A stretch of 64,000 nt of DNA from Paragonimus skrjabini miyazakii (Eukaryota; Platyhelminthes; Trematoda; Plagiorchiida; Troglotrematidae). Shown in pieces: positions 28,501-40,500 of the stretch. Location of the stretch: NCBI GenBank assembly GCA_014338405.1, contig JTDE01000272.1, positions 62,001 to 126,000 of the forward strand, in the 5' to 3' direction. The first letter of the stretch is position 1. Each line of letters begins with the position of its first letter. The position numbers were made by a program, and so were the translations under genes. The notes below the pieces were generated by a model. That model saw nothing but the letters and a program-made list of their open reading frames with translations. It was not told where the DNA came from and ran no database searches.

Positions 28501-31500
28501 AAACTTCTATTAATACTCTCAGTCTTCTTCAAAATTTGTATATCACGAGACAATATCACATTTTTAACTTGCTAACTCTGATTAAATAAACTATTTCTTT
28601 TAGAATTGCAACGAAAACAGTCATTATAATTATGGTTCAGTAACAGAAGAGGATAATCGTAATAAAAATGTTATCATTGTAATTATAGCTCCCAATCTTC
28701 TTGTGGAACAAAAATATCATAAAATTAAACAAGAACAACAAGCCAACTTTTGTTCTTTGAACTTTCAAATGATAGACCTCTATGGCGCTCATCAAAAGCA
28801 ACTTTACTGCAGTCAAAGTAAAATACGTTTATCTTGACCAGAAAATGTCCTGCAGTCTGGAGATCAGTACAATAATGAAAATAATTAGAAATTACTAAGC
28901 AGCAAAGGAGATAAATGTACTTATATATATTGCTATATTAGAGTTTTGATAGATACAAACAGATTCAAATCAAACTTCCCTATGAAACCGAACCAAATAG
29001 AACGCAATATAACTGCTTTTTCAAGCTATAGCTCACTGAAGTTTCTTATTTCAATGCAGGATTTTACAAAGTAATCAGCGTGGAACATTGCTACTATAGC
29101 AACCGGTCGATTAATCTCAGTTCAAAGAATTCGGATGAGTTGACTATGTTTATCTACAAAGGGTGAGTAAACTAATGAAGTTTGCTCTCATTTGTTCCAT
29201 ATGTAGCTTTCGAACTTCCCAAGAAATATCTGCCAGCTTCCGCGTACGTTATATTCTGCTTCTTTCTGACTCAAATGTGCGGTTAAAGAGGCGTTCTGTT
29301 ATACTCACGATATCGTGAACGGCATTTCATTATATATAATATGTAACGTTGATCAATCTTGGGACAAGCTGTTAAGTTACAACCATTTCAATCCCTGCCG
29401 GCTAAATCCAAAACGCAGTGGTATTACATACAGAGGTAAGCATCGTTGAAAAATTTACTAGAAGTTTTCTGTTACCCATGACCAGTATTACCGCTTAAAA
29501 TATTGCAAAGCTCTGGAGCAACACATCGAATGTCACAGCTTGTAGCCATCTAGGTAATATCAATACCATAGCTGGAAGCTTCCATGGTCACCACAAACTG
29601 CAAGGAATTGTCAAAATGTGTCAGGACTAGATCCGAGGCGGGTATAGCCTTAACAAACTCAAGGGCATTTGACCATTCAATAGAACATTTCGACATTACA
29701 TTCTTCTCAACAGTTGGTTCAACGGCTGTCAGATGAACGACAAGGTGATGTATCATTTGGATGAGTCATTCGGTCAATCACGTTGATATTAGTCGGGCAA
29801 AGGAGGCGGCCAAGCTTGCTGACTAATAACGCTAGATACTTGATGAACTGTATAAACTTGCAACATTTTTGCAAGAAGATGAAAACCAAATTCCTTGAGC
29901 TTGGCTGGAGAATTTTTCCAGTGTTTTGTAAAATTATCGCGTCACAAGGATGTTGAGATATGCTCCTGCTCCCCGTATATCAGTCAGTATCTTGTCTATG
30001 ATCTGTTAGAAATTTCAAGCACTGACCTCACTCCGAAAACGGAGGTGAGGCTGAAACAATCCGTGATAGGTTTCGATGGTCGCAAATTCAACATAATTCA
30101 ACTTACAGGTTGGTATCAGCCATATCGAGTTTGGTGAAGCATCATTCATCATTGACCTTTGCAAACAAGTCCTTATGAACTGCAAGAAAATGATAATAGT
30201 CCTCTGGCGCAGCATTCAATCCCATTAAAATCTATACACCTGACAGAATGCAGCCGTTTGCCTCCTGAACAACAATATCGGGACTGTCCAAGTAAAGTAG
30301 TCGATTGGACAAATAAGCTTGAACTTTTTATCTGTTGAATTCCTTGGCAACAAGTGGTCAAAAAACAAGTTTAACTTATGGAAGTTGGCTTAATACTGCA
30401 TTCACTTTAGAATACTAACCACGTGTTTCTTGGGAAACACCGCCCAATTTGGTTTTCAACTTCTCTGTTAGGTTCTAGCTAACATAACCCGTTTCCTGAT
30501 CTACTGGCGGATATATTACTTTCATACTTTTGTACAAACGATTGAATGGTGTGCTCAAAACTTTTGACCGCTCAGTCTCTTCCAGTGATCGGTAAGATGG
30601 ACCGTTCCAGATACGTGGGCATCACCGCTCTCAATATCACAGTTTACCTCACCCATCATTGTCAAATGTTCTTGGGATATTCTATTTTATTATACACCGA
30701 AAGGCCAATGTTCTTACGCGTCTGTCACAAAAGCCGCGTAATGCCAAAGCAGCGTCGAGCTGTAGGCATTCCGGATTGCCGCCAGCTTATACCGACGAGT
30801 ACTTGCGACGTTCCGCTATGCTGGGTTTAATGATGACCAACACGTATTTCAGCTCTACCGCTTGTTCCTTTGACTTCTTTCGGTAGCTTCCCGAAGGCGA
30901 CGACGAAACGGCATCACATCTACTCGCATCCAATTCTTTTAAATTTACGATGTTGGCATGGACAGAACCGCACAACATGACAGTCTACACACAGAACCAG
31001 CATTCATTCGGAGGCTTTCTTAAGGGTCTTACACCAGGCTTGTGGGTGCCTTGGTTGCGTGGCCGCTGCGAAACGGTATGCAGTGTAGGTAACCATCATT
31101 GTGTCATGTTTCAAATTGAGCAGGCGTTGACCCGCGATTATAGCAAAATCATCTTTGAATCGTTTCCAATCTTTTTGAAATTCGGTTAAAATATTAGAAT
31201 CTCGGACTGATTGTAGACAGCACACAAACATTAGACAACTCAACTTATCCCCATCACTGTCTGCAGTTTGAACTTTTCACATCTGCGCAAGTGACAAAAC
31301 ATCATGAGATCATGAGATCACAAGCCATGTTTGGTTGGGTGAATTCAATATATCTGAATTGTTCTTTCATACTGAGTTTCTGAAGAAATGGTCACGTCTT
31401 ATCCGCAGTCAGTTTCACTCGGAAGATGTCTTCGTATAGGCTGAACCGGGATACAAAAGTCATTCCGGCTTCAGTATCATAAAAAATCCAATGACGATAT

Positions 31501-34500
31501 TCGTGATGACGTCCACCAGTAGGCTCGTTGTAACTTTTGACACTCCTAAAACCATGGATTAACACAGCGACAAAATGTTAGTCATTTTTTGTTGAGTTCA
31601 GTTGCATTTGTTGCTGCTTCAAGTTCAGTTACTTTTTTTTACTGGAATTGTTGTTTATCGTGTAGGTTACATATCTGGCACTGGTAACCACCAGTTATTG
31701 AATCGACTCTTTTATAATGCGCGCTCGATTGTTTGGCTAAACACCAAAAAGAAGGGTAGATGAGTTGTTACTGTTTATTCGAAAAACAAATCAGAACATG
31801 ACCGCATGGGATGGAATTATAGATGGTGGGACGAACACCATACACTGGTAACAAGATGCAGAGTGAACCAAACGACAAGGTGATACATGGTATTCGAGGC
31901 GTCAGAACGAACCACACGACAGTTTAAATCGCGTACAAGCGTTCACCTGCATTGCTGCTGTCTAATTGAGTCAGCGGAATAATACATATAAATTCACACG
32001 AAACTGGACCTACAATTGAATATCACGAGATTCCTCTCGACTGATTAGTTGCGAGATTCATCTACTAATATATATTCACTTGTAAGTCTCGTAATCCGTT
32101 GTGATTAACAAACGGCCAAATACTTAACAAAAACATGAAAGACCGTTACAAATGTTGCTTTACGGACAATTTCCTAATGCTTTTCAGCAACATACGTTAT
32201 TCCTGACGTCAGCTTCAGAGTTACACTCGAGTTGCACAAACCATTGTGTGAATGAGTGCTAAATGGTTACAACGTTACACGTGATGTACCGACCGAGTGT
32301 TGATCCTAGATTTACTGTACATTCCGCACGAAACCACTGGTGAGGGTGGGTTTTTGTACTTCACAAACAAACACAATTAATCTATTGAATCTTTAATAAG
32401 ATTAGCGATTTGGAAGTAATTAAAACCCGCAAGTTGTCTATTTTTCATTAAACAATTATTGCAAATACTAAGCAGTAAATCTCAATTACTGTTGGAACTT
32501 GCTAGCGCAATTTAGTTGCTGTATAGTGTGATTACTGAATTTGTTCCTCAGTTGGTCGAGTCTATATTATTGTATACATTTAGCAGGAACTTTATGGTTG
32601 TCGGAGGGATTTACCTGGTGATAACAGTCGTGATCATGTGTTTAGATCCATACTAGGACAGCCAGAGTTTATAGTGGAGCGCAAGCGTAAGTTTTGAACA
32701 CAGCTATGTGAGGTTTGGACAGGTCTGCAATTCTAACCTAAGATTAAATAGTTCAATAGACACCTTACTTCAGACGTATCAAAGTTTGTAAATAGCACTT
32801 GAATGTTTTCAATGAATTCGCAATTCATTTTCTGGCCTTTAATACGTCAACTTCTTACAGATGCAGTGTGAAGAACCCACGGCTTCTGACGCAATTCACG
32901 AACAGTCACTTCCCAAGTGATCATATTCAAAGTAGTTTGTTCGCCGCATTCCGCCTGGGTTACTTGGCATCACTGTTCTTCAAGTGCACATTCCGGTTAT
33001 GTTCTGATATTGCAGATTGTCAACAGGTCAGTGACACGCAGACCTGCACAAACGGCTATTATCTGTGTATGTTCTTGATCTTTTGGAGTCACGTTAATTT
33101 TGAATCAAAACCGTTCCCGGAACATGATCCGTCTTTAATTTTGTTTACCTTGTGCACAACCAGTCGGTTAATTATGTATGAAATGTTTTACTGAAACTCT
33201 GAAGTTAACAGAGCAGGCTGGTTTAGTATCCATAGACAAGTATTCATTGTTCCGGCAGTAAATTTGTCTCATCGGACCACCTGTGTTGAAGTAACGCCAA
33301 AAAGAAAAATACTAGCTAGCATGTTCGACAGGTTCAGTATTATGTTTTATCATATCACAGGTTGTTCTGTCTTTGTTGGTCTCAAATTTGTTATCCATCG
33401 TTGATGAAGAACATTGGACCTTTGATCACCTGCGATGAGCGTGAAAATCCGTAAAAGCCGATGAAAGTAAAAATTTTAAAAAGCGGTAACAGCGTTGGTG
33501 AAAACCCGTCAACTAATTTTTCGAATCTTTGCTTAATTTGTTTCCAAAAGCCCCCTTGTGACCAACCAGAACCAAAAGAGCACAAACTAAGCGACCAAAC
33601 GTTCCATGAAACCTCATACCTAACTACGTCGTACCAAGAATTTTGGCTTTCGCAGCTCTCAAGTATCTCCGAACATTTACTGGATGTGAATGGCTCCATT
33701 CCAGCTCGACAAGGATTTATGGAACGATGGGCACACATTGAAGTACAAAAAAATCCAATTTCATCAAGTATGTGCTAATTTCCAAGTGGTTCAAAATGCT
33801 GTTCAAGCATTCTTTGTTACGCCATAAAAGCGCTGACTATAAAGAATTAATAACAAATTCTCTTCATGATTCATATAAGTAGTTCAGTTTTCACTCATAG
33901 TGTCTACGTATAAAATTACTATGAGGTTTAAGAAAGGATCTCTTTCACAGCGTATGTTCAGTTTCACAATAATCGTGATGTTAGCTGTGCCAAATGTTAT
34001 TTTGTGCCGGCAGCTCACTTGCATGATGGGCAAAGCGCGTTGATATTTGTATAATTTAGTTACACTGTACAAAAAGCAAAGCTTTCTGTTGCATTTTCTA
34101 TTCTAATTTTAAAAGTTTTCAGTGAATTTACCAAAATGAGTTGGGTAAACTCTGTCTTTATTATTTTGGGTAACTTGTCGTAAAAGATGAAATCACACTC
34201 CGGGAATTTGGGAACGTTCCCGTGGCATTACCGCCCAAAGATAACTAATGACGGAGTAATTAACTCAATTGAGTTAAGTGGACTCTGAAGCTCGCAATCT
34301 CATATCAACACATAATGATCGCCCCAGCCTTTGTTAAAACTTACCATGTAAAAACAACCTGACTGTCAACTCACTTATTGAGAGCTGAAGCTCCAAGTAA
34401 CTTGTAGTTCTTCTCAATTTATTTTTGGTAGTCACATAAAATACGTTCATTTAATAAATGAGATCCCACGAAATTGCTAGTTGCTTTAGTCGTCCCGTCA

Positions 34501-37500
34501 ATAGCGTTGTTCGTAGGCGAGGTGGCCAACAGTCGCCCATAGAATTCATATAAACTTAACAAATTACAAGTAACTGAGAATGCTTATGTACACATGCATC
34601 TGTGTTGAATAGTTGAGAAAGAACAAGCAACTAGAAACCCAACTATTACACATAAACTTTATAACGAACACTGCAACTTGCAGTTGAATATAGTTTGCTA
34701 ACATCAGCAGCGACATATCCTCGCACTAACATACTGATAAGAATGATCCGGAGACCAGATTTGTTGTCGTGAATGTGTGGGTCAAGGCTGTGCTTGACTT
34801 GCACTGCCAATGGAATAGTAACGACAGATTCAAGTAGATTGTTAAGAGCTGGGCACGTCCGCGGTTATCCGGTTAGGGATGAAACATTTACAAGCGTGCT
34901 GTTATGAAGAATAACAAGAAGGTCCACTGTAACCAGTGTCCAGTAAATCTGTCATGTGTGAACTGTTTGAGTCTCAGTAATTAGGATTCTACGAAGCCAA
35001 ACAACTCGAACATCTTAAGAAAAATGAGCGGGATATGCTATTTTTAAAGAACTATATGAAACTATACTTAACTTGTCATCTCAATCTACTGCAACTAATC
35101 AAAAGAAAGAATACAAGTTCTATTCAAAAACTAAGTCAAAACCAGTTGCTTACATTCGAAGTCATATACCGCCTTGGAGCAAGCAGTTACAAAATCAAAA
35201 AGGCAAAGCGTTTTGTTTTTGCTTATACTTTTTAAGACTTCTTCGGGATTAGCACACTGAAAACGGTAGATACGGGAAAAAATTGTTTCAAGCGTAGCAA
35301 GCGTGACATTTTCCAAAACGTGTGCGGTAACAAGAAAAAGTGTCACTTTTCGACCACAGCCATTTGAAGTAATTTTGTATATTACATCCAAGAGAATGTG
35401 ACATTTATACGGTATAGAATTGACCCAGTCCGGACTTAGGCCGGATTCTGAATTGCAACAAAACAAGCTGGTCGAAATAGGCAAGCGCTCTTCCAGCTGA
35501 GCCACGGATTATTCACGGAATTTTTTATTAACATTTGACCCAAACATCAGTCGGGTAGAAAAATCATGATACTTCAGGATGATTTCATATTCTTGAAAAA
35601 TTGTACCTTTAAATACGGTTACGATCTTCAAATATATTAGGAAGGCATTGTGACAATACAAGTGTTTAACAGAAAACTTATGGTACTTTCTTACATGACG
35701 AACGTTGCCAGTGGTGTTTGCGTCGTATCTTTGCCCGTTTAAAAAATTGTTAAATTTTCTTCACCACATACCATCAACCAGATTTCCAAAACGATTTTCT
35801 AAAAGAACAATAAGTATTTTGATGTTCATACGGATGTTGATATTTACTGACTTGGTAACAAAATAAAATACTAACAAAATAAATGAAAATGGAATAAATA
35901 AACTAAATTAACTGTGTTTACTGCAGTGGCCACATGATTTATACTGCAGATTACTTTCAAACTAAACTGTTCAGCAATTGTACGAAGGAATCTTAAAAGG
36001 AAAGCTAAGATGTGAATTTTTTCGCTCTGCTGCAAGATAATTGTACTTCACGGTCACAGTTCTTGGCTGAAATTTTTCATTGTAGGTTTCAATAAACACA
36101 GAAACCTGAAAAACACAGAACAGCACAACTACTCTAAAAACAAAACAAAAATAACCAATGATGGTTTCTAAGGTAATGAATGTCAATGATTGAAAGTCAA
36201 TGAATGCCATTAGTCACAGTCATCCTCTTCTTTGTGCACATATGATTAGGAAACGTCCAACCATCTAAAGAATGTCAGAATCAATCAATATGCACTTAAT
36301 AAAAAGGACATTGTAAATTGTAGACCATTCACCAAGTTCCGTTTTACTTCACGTTCTCACTAAAGCGAACAACCAGATGAGCTCAAATACTTTCTACCTC
36401 TTCGGCATCACCTCGCAGCACGGCTATTTTTCATATGAACATCAAATTAATTTTACAGAAAGTTTTACAGTTGTATCAGTAGGGCCTGACACATTAGTTT
36501 CTGGCCATATTTGGGCAAGCTACTGAAAACAGTAGTCACTTTTTGACTGTCCAAGAAATCAGAGCCTCGGTAAACGCGTTTCTTAGTTAGATTGATTAAA
36601 TCAACTAGATTAACAAGAGGCAAAAGCAATTCGAATGACCGAATTTCAGCTGAGTATTTAATGTCAGCAGACTGACAGCCGGACGCTTTCATTGATGATA
36701 GCTTGCCAGCCTAACCATGTTTTTTGTTAGTCGAAACTTGAACACTGTTTTCAGTTGTTCGAACTAACTTTTCGTAAATAATTGAGTTGTTGAATAGTAA
36801 CATTGCTTTTATTCTTAATCAGCGCATGCATACAATAATTGTTTATATGTTACGGACATGCGGTGAAAATGATCAGCGAGTATCATGGAACGGGTTGTTC
36901 ACGCAATTCCACATTTAAAATATTATTTCGTGGAAAGGATGTCACCTTTATTGAGGCCTTCTGGACTTATAGAGGTGGTTGTTGACTTCCGACCAAAATT
37001 GCTCCGGTCGACACTATTCCTCTGTTCACTTGCTTCCTCTGACCATCTTTCGCTACCACGGGCTGGTAAACTTTTGGCGGAGGTTAACAAGCGTAAGCGA
37101 GTGAGAAGGTCAACCGTTTTGACTGTGGATCATGACTCGGATCATTTTGAGAGAAACGCTTAGATGTTCAAATATACCCGGAGATTTCATCAAAAGTCAA
37201 AATGTGGCGAACTAGCTCGTTTCCGGTGTGTCATTTATTGTGTTGTATTTGGCCTGAAGATGACATACCAAAAACGAGCTTATTCGCCACGTTTTGACTT
37301 TTAAAGAAACAGATATTGTCACCTTTTTGAAACGTTTCAAATTGGTCTTCTGGATACCTTTTGTTTACTGTAGATAATAACCACCTTCGTTGATTAGATA
37401 CAAGTCTGAAGGGTTTCCCCCAAAAGCATTTCTTTTGGATAGTCTGGATGAGGCAGGTGGTGAAATGACTCAGTGAAGTTGACTCTTGAGCGCCCGAACA

Positions 37501-40500
37501 AAATCCTATCAGTTTTGCTCGCCAAACACGGTTTTAAGACTGGTCACCCGACAGTCCTCATTTACTTGTTCGCTCTAAAGTGATAAAACCTGAGGTAACA
37601 GATGTTTCGTGGGGCAAATTCAATCACCAATCACTAAATGTCTGTTCATGCTCAGTAGGTGCTGGAGAAGCTTATGCAACCGGCAAGAAAATAATGACCT
37701 GTAATACTTCACTCTTTTCTGTAAACAACCTAATTTACTGATATGCGGCGACCATTTAAGACAGATTTTTTGATATTAGCGACTGATGAGAGTGGACTTA
37801 TACTTAAGGCCTGGTAGTGTCAATCATGCCGTACTGAGGTTCTCATTTTACTGAGTCAAAATAAGGCATAAGCTTCTCGTTCCCTTACAGTGGCATACAA
37901 CATTTTTGGAACATGACGTTCGCTATAGTCGAACAGCTTCATTAGTGTCTGTCTTCTAACCGTTTGTTCGCCGACTCTGTCTGATACCATCATTGAGTGT
38001 GTGTGTGTTTGAGCTTACTGTTTTAAAAATATCTTTCATTAAGAATTGCACACAAATGTGTTCGATTCCGAAAGAACACTCCGCAGTTTACAAAAAGACG
38101 TTTCCATAATCAAAAATAATTAAACCACGATAAACAATCCAGACGTAGTGTTTATGTTAACTGTTTAATGTTTCTTTCTAAGAAAGGATAATAACGAGCT
38201 GAACCACTGGCATTAGGTGATAGTTTACGATAAATCCTTCAGGATAAGGCGGTCGAAATTAACTACATAAATCGGACAGCCTTGAAGTAACTGACAATAG
38301 GGTTTTGAATTGACTCAACCGTATTAGTTACCCCAGTGGAATTATCCTCAATCGACTTTGGAGCATTGTATTTGTGTTGATTTGATTAGCAGTTCTCAGG
38401 CCATTCATTATAGTTACCTGGACTCAACAGTCAATGCCTGATAAACAATGACATTTGAAATAGTCTTTGGTTAAAAGATGACACTTTGACTGACTGGCTG
38501 ATTTAGTCTTGAAATGTCAAAAGTATTGAAAAGTTTTCATATTCGATACTTAGAACCCTCGTCTAGATATCCACATAATAAACCTAAGTATAATAAAAGA
38601 TGGCTGCAATTTTGACGTACAATGCTACCCTCAATTTCACACGTTTCACTCAGTCGTTTGTTTCGTTTTAAGACCACAAATTGTGCAAAGCGCAGGACTG
38701 AGGAATCTTGAAAATTGCATTCTGATTTGTCAAACCTTATGTAACCGACGATTATAGGTGATGATGCAAAAGCGGTACATTGTTTTCCCGTTTAATTGCG
38801 ATTTTCAACAAAACCTAACGAAAACATTCGCAATGCAATAGTATTCACAGTTCATAAAACATGACTAGTCAACGACGATGCCTCACAGTTATAAGATGAC
38901 AGAAGCAATCATCGTGAAATTAAAGTCCCTACATTTTAACAACCAACTGATCTTTAGCCGGGATAGTTTTCCTATTGCACGTTTACGTAAGGTAATTTGT
39001 TTGAATAGCATCTTGCCTCATTTGATGTTGACTCGTTGATGAGATATGGCACCGTGCCCAAAGTTGTGTGAAACAGGTGTGCGGCTTCCCAGACAAACGT
39101 CAATTGGGTTTTAGACGGCTTCAGTGCAAGCGATAATAAGATGACAAGACAAACAGTTGAGTCTGTCCAAAAACGCAGTTTTTTAACATCCCATCGTTAA
39201 ACCAAAGATTATGTCAGGACGTATTAAAAATAGCAAAGGAAAGGCAACAGATTGTATAAGCAGCAAACAAATGTTCTGTTTAACTCCATTTCACTCGCAT
39301 CTTGCTCCATCCCCCTGGAACACCCAACGGCAAATTATAGCATTCACATTACCGCCAAGATAGGAATAGTCTCACGTCGCCTCTCAAATTGACTGATTAT
39401 ACAAAAGGAGCTAAGCAGGTAAATCAAGATTCTCAGAAAAAGTAGGGAAAAGTTTCGTGGCTTTAAATGATAAGTGGAATGTCCTTTAAAACGGGTGGTA
39501 GCATTTACTTTCAGAAAATTATTCACAAGCAAATTTGCTTTCGATTATGGGAACTATCGTGGAACGTCGGCTACAAAGCGGTTAACATTTCTGTCACATG
39601 AAAACATAACGGGTGGTTATGTACCCATCACGACAAAGATGTGCACTACCGAATAGCGCCGACGAGGACCGAACTCGATGTCAGCACGTTTTCTGGAAAA
39701 CATCTACAGCGATCGAGATTGTTAATCTGTTCAATTTATTTTACCCATTGCGCCTACCTTGAGCCGATTCGCACATACACTGTAAGCAAGTTGCAAATTT
39801 ATTAGTAAATTACCATGAGTGATATTTTGCCAGCAAAATATAAAACAATAAATGAATGACAACTGCGTACTTAACTTAAATAAGCTCATAAGTCACTACC
39901 ATCTTGTTAGGGCGACCCAACATGTGACCGGCCCAAGGACGCCTCCGTCGTGAGAGCGAAGGCAAAAATTCACTCGACTCAGTCCGAACCAGTAGAACTA
40001 TTCGGGACCGAGATTTTCGTGTGAATTATTACCGGGACGAGAATCCGATTTTATCGAGCGTACCATTATACCGAGATCGAACCAGTGTACCGTTTAGGAG
40101 GGTTTACAACACATCTACATTGAGCTAAGCAGAGCCGTAATTGTGAGATATATGAGTTACATGCCAATATGGAATGCAAGAGACAAGTCCTTTTATATTC
40201 AAACTTTTCTTTAGAAGATTCCTTCAAAAGAGAATCATCAACATTTTAAGCAATTAAAATGTACAAATAGCCATGCTGCGCCGAACTGAAAATACTACCG
40301 GACAGTTCCAAACTTTGGTGAATATTACATTGAATTTGAATAAATCCCTATCGAAAAGGTTATTTTTTTATTGCATTTTGATTCACATATTATTAACAAC
40401 ATATGTGGTAGAATACGATCAGCTTGAATTATCGATTACCCTCAAACTCTGCCCACAAATGATAGTTGGAGCAAACTTAAGAGATAATGACGATGTATTT

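Noticed and set aside
33012..33063. Possible short exon (DCQQVSDTQTCTNGYYLC) with donor GTATGT
   Set aside because: Looks EB-like, but phases do not join it to exon 8 or exon 10, while the exon 9 model ending at 33026 fits on both sides.
33391..33738. 115-codon minus-strand open frame
   Set aside because: Overlaps exon 10, which is supported by phase and ZP cysteines on the plus strand.
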